Position numbers and translations under genes: made by a program. From Stercorarius parasiticus (taxonomy: Eukaryota > Chordata > Aves > Charadriiformes > Stercorariidae), in the NCBI GenBank assembly GCA_013396915.1, contig VWZL01005003.1, positions 361,475 to 425,474 of the forward strand: a stretch of 64,000 nucleotides of DNA, given 5' to 3'. The notes beneath the pieces are model-generated. The model was not told where the DNA came from. It was given only the letters and a program-made list of their open reading frames with translations, and did no database searches. Shown here in pieces: positions 35,145 to 45,511 of the stretch. The stretch's first letter is position 1; each line of letters starts with the position of its first letter.

Positions 35145-37169
35145 CTAATTAATAACAGTGATCTTGAAACTTAGAATAACTTTGATCAAATTAAAGTACT
35201 ATGCATTCATTGACCCAGAAAGAGGAAAAAGAGCGTGAACAATTTTATAACTTGATTGTCAGGAGAAGCAACTGATGAATCCATTTTCCAGCCTTGCTCC
35301 AGGTGCTTATTTTGTATTCAGATTCACACCTAGAGCCAGCTTTCAAATTTGGGTAGAGACAGAGAGTTTTGAATTGGAGAACATCACACTCTGTTATTAT
35401 TCTAAGCAATAGATTACTTGGTGGCTCATTATCATTATCTTCACAGGGATTTCATTCACTCAGAAAATCCTTCTTCATCAGGTTTCACTGAAAAGATTCA
35501 TAAAGCAATCTCAGTGTTCAGAATCCTGCTAGGGTTAAGGCATCAGGTCCAGCAGTTAGCAATCTGGCATTTACCAGTGCTTACGCAGGATGTTTGCTAC
35601 CTCAAGGACAAGTAACACTGTAATCTTACTGATGGTGATATGACTTCAGAAATTTAAGTTGTCATCTAGGCTAAAGTCCCTGGGCCAGATCCTTTAAGAC
35701 AGTTAAGCATGACAAAATCAGTGAGATTCTCCCATTACAGTACTTAATTTGCACCTAGAGTTTTGCCAGATTTCAACGCACTGATCTGAAATTGTCTATA
35801 TTGTTTGTCCACTGCAGGGTGCTTTACTAGTTTTTACTGTATCAGCATTTCTCAGGAATGGGAGCAAATGTTTTTGTCCATGTTTAAAAAAAACCTTGTG
35901 CCTTTTTGCACTGAGAAAACCTAGCAAGAAAACAATTTGGTGGAGTGACTTTGAAGTATATGCTCACAAGCTTAATTGTGGCATTCCCTGATGGTGCACA
36001 GCTTGGCTTTTTGATTCAAAGACTTTTTTATTCCATCTTTTTGCAAGTAACTTTTTGCCAAGAGAGTATTATGGCTTCTACATAGATCAAAGTATTACGA
36101 TTTCTACTTAACCATATCAGTCTCAACTCCTAGTTCCTCTAGCTAGGAAGATACGGAAGACATGATACATTTTCCTTTTAATACTCTTCTACTCATGTAA
36201 AACATCTGAGAGAAATCTCATTGAAATTTTGCATTTGAGAAATGTCAACCAGTGTTTCCACTTGTGTTTGACTGCTGTTACCTTCACACCTTCTTCTTAC
36301 CACACAAGGATATGTAGGACTGAAGGGTTACACTGTAAAGCATTTAATCCTAAATATTTGAATGTGTACATACACTCTCAATCGCTAATTATTTTTAGCT
36401 GATTCACTTATCTTGACAATTGTTTCTAAAGCAAATAAATTCTCCTTCTCTGTAAATTGTCTTTTGTTTACAAATCAACGCTCAGATTTCACTTGTAAAG
36501 CCCATGCTTGCACTATACAGAGATGTCTATCGTATCTAGAGACAAAATCACTAGAAAGATCAATCTTTAGAAACGTCTCCATCCACGCTATCAAATTCTA
36601 ACCTCTCATACTGACTTGAAATATGTTACAAGCACCAGTTATTTTACTAAATACTCATCATCTTTATTGATAACTACAAGCTCAATGAATGTAGCCAGGA
36701 AAAGTACATTTTACACAGGCTTATATGGCATTGAGAGTTTATAGCAGATGTTCTCAATGGATCTGATATATTTTATGCTTTACAATGCTACCTCATCTAT
36801 TCGGTAATATCTTACTGCCAGTATTCTGTAGCTAGAGACCAGAGAGAGACATATAGTCCTGGTACTGAAGCACTATTATTTAACAAAACAAATCTATTAT
36901 GTTTGTCTTACTTTAGATTTGTGGAATTACCTGTGAGTTTCCAGGATTTAAGTTTGATAGCTCTCTTGTGACCACAAAGGAACATGAAACTGTTTAGATA
37001 CTCTCATGCCTACACTCCTAGAGTTCATAGGAAAGTAAAACCTAACCATCGTATTTAGCAAGAATTTTGTGCCCTACAAAGCTGGTGTTGACATATTCAG
37101 GTGATATTAAAAAAAAAATAATCATGAAATTTGAAAACTAGCTGTTTTGTCTTAAGTTCTAAACTTACT
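35145..37169. other. Unique sequence, no gene seen
   Basis: AT-rich single-copy DNA. Frames at 35418-35615 and 36413-36601 (plus) are short with no recognisable domain. Confidence 0.4.
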
Positions 37170-37470
37170 CAGCCCACCAACCAGAAACCTGCAGTCCTAA
37201 GTCCCTGAAGGGGACCCAAATTAGGCTGCGAGTGAACCAGCGTTGCTACCCATGCAGACACCAACGCTACAACAAACTCCACCTCAGCCTGCTGCTAACC
37301 TGGTTGTTGTGCTAACCCATCACCACAATCTGTGCTGCAACCAAGTGCCAGTGGCACAGACCCAACATGGTACATCGGAGGAAGGACAAGGATGTGAAAC
37401 ACCCTCTGAGATCCCCGACACCTATGATCACCCCCCGAGACAGGCAGCTGAGACCTAGCACTCTCTTTGT
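37170..37470 (+). other. GC-rich island of unknown origin
   Basis: A sharp rise in GC compared with both flanks. It is rich in 'ccaac', 'cctcagcctgctgc' and 'caacc' motifs and contains one plus-strand frame (37243-37458, 71 codons, Gln/Pro/Thr-rich) without a recognisable domain. It is not one of the repeat families I can name. An old LTR or retroelement fragment is plausible, as is an isolated exon; neither is supported directly. Confidence 0.3.
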
Positions 37471-37510
37471 CATTACTGTGCTAAGTAATTTAGGCTCTTC
37501 ATTCTGTAAC

Positions 37511-37610
37511 TGTATACGTATATATATGTATACATAGACATATAATTGAGTATATACATAAACATATAACTGAGTACACTTTTACATGTATACACATACA
37601 TACAAATTAT
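37511..37610 (+). repeat. AT-rich (TATACA)-type simple repeat
   Basis: Imperfect alternating TA/CA/GT steps, with two diverged copies of a block of about 24 bp ('acatataattgagtata' and 'acatataactgagtaca'). Typical unstable simple sequence. Confidence 0.75.
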
Positions 37611-39365
37611 GCAACATTAACAAGTGTATATGATGCTTTGATTAATTTTTGTTTGTAAACTGAAGCCATTACAGATTTCCTAGAGACAACCTTTAAGTTT
37701 ATTCCACATATACAGTGGCAAAATGTACTTGTTCAACCATATTTTATGTTGGGTACCAGCAGAGGAAATACTAAGTACATAGTGAGTTTGGATGTTATCT
37801 CAAGAACGAAGACAGAGACTTGGTATGCTTTAACTTTCAAACTGTTTTACAAACTGTGAGCACCCCATGGTATTTTCTTGAGTGAATGGTACCTATTTAC
37901 ATCTGCTCTTATGAGGTCAACAGGAGTTCTACCACTTATTGCAGCATTAGCTCACTGCTGCTGCCTTTTGAAAATGTCGTGTGAAATAAATATGCAAATG
38001 ATTGCAGTATTTTTTAAAGTCCATATTAAAAAATCCTAAATCCTAAAAGGTATCTTCTCATCCTGTTTATTTTTTCCTGTTGTGACATGTTTAAATACAT
38101 GCAATGGCTGTTTTTCCAGGTAGCTCCTCATAAACATTGCAAAATATTAATGAAGTTGTTAAGAAAGCAAAAGGCACACAACACCAACAGTCATTACATA
38201 TTTAATTCACTGCTTTGTTCATTCTTTCCCATTACAAATGTACTAAATGACAATATAATTATAACCTAAAGCTGTTGGTAATTATATGCAAAGTGCTGTA
38301 ATAGCAATGAAACCCTAATGCCGAGAGAGAGGGAGAGAAAGAGACTGAGGGAAGTCAGAGTCAAAATAACCATTACTCATTGTACTCCTGGGTACCCCCT
38401 AAAATTGTTTGATTCTGATGGGTAACCCAACCTGCAAATTACCTGAAAAAAATTCAGGTCAGGTATAAAGAAAACAAATTAATTACCACGAAATCACTTG
38501 CTGGTGTTGAGCCAAGTATTGGCTCCTCAGCATTCAGCACCATCGTAAGAGAGTAGAGTGAAGGTGAACAACACTGACTTGCATCAGGAGCTTGAAGCAG
38601 AGAACAGCAAAAGGAAAAGTCTTACTGGAAACTTTCCTTCTAGTGCTATATGACCTTTCTTCCAGCCAACCTTGAACTCAATGTCCAATGCCAGAGTGTG
38701 TGCTATCAGCATATCACCATTCTCCTCACCTTCCTCCTGCCTCGGACATGGGCTGTGCTACCTGAAGGAGCCACTCTCTGGGTCTCCACAGGGCCTGGGG
38801 TGAGCTGTCCTGGTGGGGACCATTCCTGCACCTTCTGGTCTCTTGAGGGCCCTAGAGGGTCCCACCTGCCAGAAGAGCTCCTCGATTCCCTTGGCATTTG
38901 GAATAATTCTACAAGCAAATCAACTAAGACCAATCAAGTCTCAGAGCTGAGACGTATAGTAACCTAGATGTCTCTCATCTTAGTTAAACTGATTGTTTTC
39001 TGGCTAGAAATGAGAGCCTGGCTCACACAATTTGTCAAGGGAATGTTTGACTTTTGCTTATTCTGTGTTTGCTGGAATCAGAACGATATGCCATATAGCT
39101 ATTGCTTCATTAGCAAATCAGTAATATGCAGCATTGTGCTCCAGAGATGGATCTTAATTGAGATAAAGCACATAAAAACTATGAATTACATGACAGGTGG
39201 AATTGACAGCTTGTGATAGCGAAGTAAAGTCCCTGTTTATCTATATTATGTACAGTAAGCTACAACTGAATTAGTTAAACAAATACAGTCAGAAAAGTTA
39301 CAGCTCCTGCTACCCTACTTGCTCTTGCAGACTTGCTGCCACATTTGAATTTCTCGTGCTAAAAT
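37611..39365. other. Unique sequence, no gene seen
   Basis: AT-rich DNA with a moderately GC-rich patch at 38700-38900. Frames there on both strands (38650-38967 plus, 38706-38933 minus) have no recognisable domain. Confidence 0.4.
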
Positions 39366-39417
39366 ATATTAAAAAGATGAAAAAAAAAAGATGAAAAAAA
39401 GTTAAAAAAAAAGAACA
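39366..39417 (+). repeat. A-rich tandem (GATGAAAAAAA)n-like tract
   Basis: Several A runs separated by 'gatg' or 'gtt': 'aaaaagatg' then 'aaaaaaaaaagatg' then 'aaaaaaagtt'. Low-complexity tandem sequence. Confidence 0.8.
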
Positions 39418-39769
39418 GAGCAAATGACTCAAAGATTTTGTTCAGAACTGTCTTTACTGTGTCTGAACTTACTCCTACTATACTAAGTTATATGACTTAA
39501 GGAATTAATATCATCATAAAAATGAAAACCATACCAATGTACAGTGCTCGTCTTGTTTTGTGTTCACACAGTGCTAAGCGCAACACAGCTCTTACCAGCG
39601 ATGCTCCAAATCCAAACTCAGGTTCAGATAATTCAGAGGAAAATGCTCAGATAGATGCAGATGCTTCTCTATTTCTCAGCGCTCTTTCCCCAGCTGGCAG
39701 CCACCAGGCTGAAATGATCGACCACAAACTGTTTGGGCTCTTCAGAGAGCCAGCTGAACCCTGCTGGCT

Positions 39770-39985
39770 TCCTCCCTCCGTGCACGGGAGCGCTGCCTCG
39801 CAGCAAGAACCCTCTCCCCCGCGCTGAGGGCTCACAAAACCCTTCCAGTCTCGCCTGTCGAAAGGAGCGAATGGCAAAATGCTTAAAACCACTTGCTGAC
39901 CGTGCCCTGCATCTTATGAGGCACCTGCCACGCGCGTAGCACCATGTGTACATCAGATGCAAGGGCTTCCCGGGCGGCTTTTAAC
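39770..39985. promoter_or_regulatory. Small CpG-rich patch (CpG-island-like)
   Basis: About fifteen CpG dinucleotides can be counted between 39778 and 39980, including 'cacgcgcg' (39929-39936), 'ccgcgc' near 39819 and 'cccgggcgg' near 39969. The rest of the window is strongly CpG-poor. Locally C+G is above half, so CpG is near its expected frequency, which in birds usually marks unmethylated promoter or regulatory DNA, or a recent CpG-rich insertion. A plus-strand frame (39522-39827) begins upstream and has an acceptor-like 'ttgtgttcacacag' before it near 39571, but I recognise no domain. No TATA box or transcript evidence is visible. Confidence 0.4.
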
Positions 39986-42876
39986 TAACAGCAGATGGGG
40001 ACTGGGGTTGTGTGGCAGCAGACAGCAAGAAAAGCTCATTACTCCTTTAGATTGTACAAGTTGCCCACAACAAGAGGAACTCGAACAGGGAAATTTAAAA
40101 AAAAAAACAAACTCACAGGCTTCAAATTCATGAACAATTTTCAACTAAAATAACTTTCTGCACTTTAATGGCCAAATATTGATTTGTTTGCCTATGTGCT
40201 CATTTGGTATGGTGCATGGGGTAGAGAAGCACTGAAATATGTGACCACGAGTGCAAAGTGGCTGTAAAAAATTATTGAATCTGAAAGGTTGTGACAGATA
40301 TCTGCTCTGCACTGATTATGTCCTGGATAAATCATTATGTATGATTCATAAATGCTTAAACCAGAAAATAGAATTGCAGTCACCAACTCTGACTTCCTTC
40401 ATTTTGGATGTAGATTTTTATCCACAGTTTTTAGCTAAATGAGAAAATATTTTGATAAGCAATAAATTGTACAAAAAAGCAAATAGAGAACAAAATTATT
40501 TTAAGCGATCTGGGCACCTACACAAAAATGAACACACATGCAAATGACTGCTCTCGAATATGTGTTTGGAAAAGCATGACTCTTCTGATACAAGATAAGA
40601 TTTTATACTGCTTGTACCTTTTCAAGGTTTCTGGGAGTAAGTGATGTTCATTCCTTCCGTTTGTCTGACAACTGACTGTTTACACGTGACCATGGCAGAA
40701 CAAGGACCACCTTGTTCTCCACCTCTCCTCACAGTGCAGGTGTAACAGGGGAGCACTGCCCTGGGGGTGACACCAGTAACATGGGCACCAGACCTACGGC
40801 AGTTCTTGATCCCCCACCGAGTTTGCCCACAAAACCAGTCACAGTTAGTTCCTGTTGAGGCAATGGTGGTTTTGATACCTATCCATCGCACATCTGACAC
40901 AAGGTAACGATCTTTGGCATGAGCTGCTGAGCTGCTATCAGCTACTTCTGCGTTTAGACGCTGTCAACCCAGGCTGCCTTCGAGCTGAATTTTCATCTTT
41001 CCCTTGATGCAGGTGGATGAGTGCGACCGAATGGGCCGCATTTCACACAGCAGGCATTCTTATAACCAGAGCATGTTTGACAGCCAACAACCTCCCTGCT
41101 GGTGCAACACTCTTCTTGCAGCCATTTTCTCCCCCCCCCTCCGCCTCCTTCTTTCCCAGTTTCTGACACCTGCCATCGCTCCTTGCGATGGCCGGAGGAG
41201 GTGGCAGGCAATAATGTATTTTCAGAGGTTATTTTTAGTTGTTACCACCACGAAGTCCCCAAGGGACCTAGCTTTCCCATCCCACCTCTGGGCTGCTCTA
41301 AGCTCATCTTCTGCCCCACACGGTCCTCTCTGCCTCTCGTGGATATCAGGCGGTATGTGGCAAAAAGCCTAACTCAGCAAACTGCTGCCCATCAGCTGGC
41401 TTAGTTACACCATCAGGGAAAAATTACAGAATAAATCTGAAACTACCAAAAAATCTTGTCCTTTTATTCTTTAGATAACAACTTGAAAATATACTGGCCC
41501 TCAAAGCCACAGCACTTTATAGCTTAGGATAGCCAGAGCTTTTTCTCCAGATCTAATTCTCATGCAACAAGAATGATAAACATGAATCACTACAGCCTTG
41601 TATCCGTGGATATTTGTTGTCACATGATACCCTCAGCTCATTTCTCTGTAGATAACCATCCCTCTTTTGAGAGCTGTGAGTAGGGGATGCTTATTGGCAG
41701 GATTTGTCACACTAGTGAGTGACTAGCAACTTGGTGCGGGGAAACGGCACAACTTGCCTGCCCCTCGGGAAACTTCTGCCAGCCTTGAAGCACGCCAGAG
41801 AACTAACAACAAGAAATATGTATTATCGCACAGGTCAAGCACTCTACTTAATACCATCACCATGTATCTGCAGACAGGTCAGATCAGGTCTCAAAGCAAT
41901 TCAAGATATCTTGAAGCAATCAGCATCAGGAATCAAAAACATGATAAAAGATTCAGGAGATGGGCTATCATGATGAGAGGGCAACAACATATACCTGAAG
42001 ACTGAACTGGGACAGGAAAGAGGGCGAGCACAGGCATTGCAGGACGAAAGTAATTTTACCACTGTAGTCTTGTTCTGTGAGGCACCAAGCGGGAATCTCA
42101 CTGGATATTCAGACTTGGCAATTCCACCAGCTTTCACGTGGGCAAATAAAGTCTTGTGTCAGATGACAAGGCTCCAGATTTCTACATCTCAGTTAGGTGA
42201 ATGGAGGCATTCTCCCTATGTCTCTGTTGTTATTTAATTATTTTTTTCTTGCAGTACCCCTTATAAAGTTGTTGTACCACCAAAACAATTTGAGGGACAT
42301 TGTGCAATAGTCATTTTTGCTTACTTCTGTGATTCCTTTGTACATACAAACAAAGTACAGCTATGTTCTGAATGAGTGAAAGTTATCTTGGCTTAAGGTG
42401 CTGAAGTATCAATGAGTAAAAAAGAAGGAAATATACATGAGATAACAAAGCATCAGTGAGACTTGTCGAAGAGTTTGCATTGATTTAACTGGAATACAAG
42501 GTCACTGCCAGTTTTTGTAGACTGCTCTGCCAGATGAACATCTGATACCTACAATTACAAAGCAAGGTCAGTGAACCTTTGTTCTTAAAATATTTTACCA
42601 AATACTCCAAGTACTACATCCCGCTCTGAGGCACAAGAGCACAAGGAGGAAATGGACCTATTAGAGTGGGTTCAGAGGAAGTTTTAAGTTTTTAAGTGTT
42701 GGGATGGGAAGAGGCAGCTCTTGTTTCTGAAGCTGCATCCTCCTCTCCTGTGGGTGTGATTAGGGGAGGTGGAAAAACAGCTAAATGAGACTGTGAGAAA
42801 TAAATAAGAAACCAAACAGCCCACGGGATGGTCTCTGTAACCATATGCCATTCAAGCTGACCTTTACCAAAATGTA
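39986..42876. other. Unique sequence, no gene seen
   Basis: Mixed composition, GC-richer at 40680-41400, with a 9-C run at 41131-41139. A Cys-rich minus-strand frame (40622-40900, 92 codons) and plus-strand frames (41004-41372, 41102-41404) show no recognisable domain. A strong acceptor-like pyrimidine tract ends at AG 42253-42254, without a convincing partner exon. Confidence 0.4.
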
Positions 42877-43214
42877 TTTAAAACTTGAGTTTTTCCCTTT
42901 GTGTTTCCTCCAGTCTGCAAGTGAATTATGAATTGCGTTGCTTTTAAAACACCTAGTTTTATAATACTTGGTGAACTTCAACCTTAATTTTTCTTTCTTC
43001 TTTTTCCTCATAGGTAAGTGGCATGAAGGTAAGTGGCATAGGTAAGTGGCATATCAGAGGGCTGGAACACTTCTATGAAGAAAGGCTGAGAAAGTTGGGT
43101 TGTTCAGCCTGGAGAAGAGAAGGCTCCGAGGAGATTTTATTGTGGCCTATCAATATATAAAGGGGACTTATAAGAAAGACGGATAGAGTATTTTTACTAG
43201 GGCCTGTAGTGACA
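42877..43214 (+). repeat. Exact 338-bp direct repeat, copy 1 (likely false assembly duplication)
   Basis: This block recurs base for base at 43216-43553, an offset of 339, with a single N at 43215 between the copies. Exact identity of two adjacent copies that meet at an N is the expected signature of a gap whose two contig ends overlap but were not merged. It covers the ratchet-like splice signal and the first part of a CR1 element, so both appear twice. A recent real tandem duplication is the alternative, much less likely given the N. Confidence 0.9.
43014..43047 (+). promoter_or_regulatory. Recursive-splice-site-like signal with three GTAAGT donors
   Basis: A long pyrimidine tract (about 42987-43008) ends in 'catag', followed at once by GTAAGT: an acceptor abutting a consensus donor at 43013/43014 with no exon between. 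This is the arrangement described for recursive (ratchet) splice points in very long introns. Two further GTAAGT copies follow at 43029 and 43042 in a short tandem of 'ggtaagtggcat'. The sequence is repeated at 43353, 43368 and 43381 only because of the duplication. Function is inference: no host gene is visible in the window. Confidence 0.35.
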
Positions 43215-43215
43215 N
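43215..43215. other. Assembly gap (single N)
   Basis: One N between two identical 338-bp blocks. Confidence 0.98.
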
Positions 43216-43553
43216 TTTAAAACTTGAGTTTTTCCCTTTGTGTTTCCTCCAGTCTGCAAGTGAATTATGAATTGCGTTGCTTTTAAAACACCTAGTTTTA
43301 TAATACTTGGTGAACTTCAACCTTAATTTTTCTTTCTTCTTTTTCCTCATAGGTAAGTGGCATGAAGGTAAGTGGCATAGGTAAGTGGCATATCAGAGGG
43401 CTGGAACACTTCTATGAAGAAAGGCTGAGAAAGTTGGGTTGTTCAGCCTGGAGAAGAGAAGGCTCCGAGGAGATTTTATTGTGGCCTATCAATATATAAA
43501 GGGGACTTATAAGAAAGACGGATAGAGTATTTTTACTAGGGCCTGTAGTGACA
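43216..43553 (+). repeat. Exact 338-bp direct repeat, copy 2
   Basis: Identical to 42877-43214. The CR1 continues without interruption past this copy, so this is the copy joined to the rest of the element; copy 1 is joined to the upstream unique flank. Confidence 0.9.
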
Positions 43554-43825
43554 GGACAAGTGGTAATGGTTTTAAACTAAAAGAGGGTAGATTTAGACTA
43601 GATATAAGGAAGAATTTTTTTACAATGAGGGTGGTGAGACACTAAAATAGGTTGCCCAGAGAAGTTGTGGATGCCCCATCATCAGAAGTGTTCAAGGCCA
43701 GGCTGGATGGGGCTTTGAGCAGCCTGCTCTAGTGGGAGGTGTCCCTGCCCATGGCAGGGGGGTTGGACTAGATGATCTCTAAAGGTCCCTTCCAACCCAA
43801 ACCATTTTGTGATTCTATGATGCTA

Positions 43826-45151
43826 AATATCATAGTAAACGTAATTCCAGATCATCAAAATATAGCTGTAGGCCCTACTTTGAAAAGTATGCAAAGATAT
43901 TGGGGTAAGGCTGTTTTATTTTTCAAAAGACAAAAGAAAAAAGGTTAACCTATGGTCAAGATAAAACATTTCATTCAACCCAAAATAAAACATTATATAA
44001 TAACTTTCAGGTCATTTAACTTCTTTGTGTTTGACTTTGAAGCTCCTTCAACTGAAAAATAAAAGCTTTTAAACTCCCAGGAGTTTAGACAGAGCTCAGT
44101 CAGAGCCCCTGAGTGGTGGCCACCAGGGTCACTCTTGATGCAGAGGACCTTCCAGTTCATTTTATGAACTCGGATCACAGTCAAATTCCCATCCTCCGCA
44201 AAACACATACATTTCTCTGAACACAACTCACCCAGGTATTTGTGGGTTTTTCTTTTGGGGTCACAATGTATGAGCTAATACAATCAGACCTTAGTTACAG
44301 AGTCACTTTCGCCTGCAATAACCCCTCTAACTCCAAATCCTCGCCTTCCCTACCCCAAAAAAAATTACTTTAGACCTCTCCCTTCTACTTAATCTTTCAC
44401 TTCTTCTCATGCACATGTGTTTGTGTGTACCACAACCATTGTAAATCAAATGTTTAAGCAGCAGTATAATTTATACATAAACTACAGTGGGGCTTTAACT
44501 ATGGCCTGAAACAAATTTTGTAGTGAATCTCTAAACTTATGTAAATGAAAAAGTTAGAAAAATGAGGAAAAACTGTTGTAGGCATAGTGCCCCCCCCACC
44601 ATTGCCTTGGCCAGCTTCAGGGAATCCTTACAGGAGTGTCTATATGTAGACGGGATGGGTTCCCATACCACCCAAAAGGTTTCTCTCACTTTGAGCTAAT
44701 GAAAGCCCTCCCTATGCAGCTCCCTGTGCCAAGCTGGAAAAAACCTTGACTTTTTACAGCCTTCCAGATGGGAGATGCCAGTCAGTCAGCCTTGCACTGG
44801 ATGATCTCATCACTAGGCAACCATCCATGAAGGCCACTTCTCCTTCAGGATGTTCACTTATTGTTTAAAGGTATTTCATTTCCGTGGAAGAGCGTTTCAC
44901 CTGACAACCCTCTTTTGCTAACCTTGTGTTAGTGGCCTTTAAAATTACTTTCTGATGTGGAAGTAAGAGAAAGACAGAAACCCGGCTGCACAGTGAAAAT
45001 GAAATTTTCCATTTGAATAAGAGCCCTGTAATCTGAACACTGTACATAGCTGAATAATCCTATTGATAACAGTTACTATTGGACATCAAAAGGCATGCAG
45101 CGTGGCCACATTTTCACTATGAGTGTAGACCAGTAACACAGAAAATATTTT
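43826..45151. other. Unique sequence, no gene seen
   Basis: AT-rich DNA with a short C run near 44590. The frame at 43993-44226 (minus) has no recognisable domain. Confidence 0.4.
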
Positions 45152-45511
45152 TTATGCTATTCTAAACATTTTAAAAGGTATCCTAGCTTCCACCATGGAG
45201 AATAATTGTACCCCTTGGGTGAAAGACTCCGTATCAATGGAATGAAACACCCCAAGGTGGCAGTGAAGATCATGGGGAAACTGCCCTTCTGCAGGAAGCT
45301 CCCCATCTAGAACCAGCCAGGCCAACTCCGCTATGCTTGACTCTCCACTTCTATCAAAACCCAAATAATGCAAGATCCTCGACTCACACAGTGGCCAGAC
45401 GCCCTTGACCCCACAGTGCCCTTCCCCCTCTGCCCCATGGGCCCTGACCGCAGGGCAGAGGAACCAAGGTCCCATGAGAGCTGGGGACAAGAAGGCTGCA
45501 CAAGTCCTCAC
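45152..45511 (-). other. Open frame of unknown nature
   Basis: A 119-codon minus-strand frame in a GC-richer patch. The distal half ('LAWLVLDGELPAEGQFPHDL', then 'FHSIDTESFTQGVQLFSMVE') looks more protein-like than most frames here and might be a relic of a retroelement or gene. I see no known domain, no splice signals and no promoter. It may equally be a chance frame produced by local GC content. Confidence 0.2.

Larger units (their letters stand above)
43056..43825 (+). mobile_element. CR1 LINE, 3' end, with assembly duplication inside
   Basis: CR1 copy in plus orientation, starting in the C-terminal part of ORF2 ('gggctggaacacttctatga', then 'ggttgttcagcctggagaag'). It is cut by the N at 43215, restarts in the second copy of the duplicated block near 43395, and runs to the 3' end. 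The tail has 'aggctggatggggctttgag', 'ggggttggactagatgatct' and terminal 'gtgattctatgat' near 43819. The ORF2 part is broken by point changes. After removing the false duplicate the real element is about 430 bp. The 5' edge is approximate. Confidence 0.88.

Noticed and set aside
40622..40900. Cys-rich 92-codon minus-strand frame
   Set aside because: Cysteine spacing matches no family I can name, and there is no signal peptide or exon boundary; likely chance in a GC-richer patch.
40980..41110. Acceptor-like 'cccttgatgcag' followed by a frame starting Val-Asp-Glu-Cys, reminiscent of a calcium-binding EGF exon
   Set aside because: The following residues lack the six-cysteine spacing of an EGF module and there is no donor at the expected distance.
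42254..42566. Strong acceptor-like tract at 42254 with a donor-like AAG|GTCAGT at 42566, a possible 312-bp exon
   Set aside because: No open frame spans it and the donor is ordinary; too weak to list as an exon.
42787..43350. Two near-identical minus-strand frames (62-76 codons) suggesting a gene duplication
   Set aside because: They are the same frame seen twice because of the 338-bp duplication across the N; one even runs through the N.
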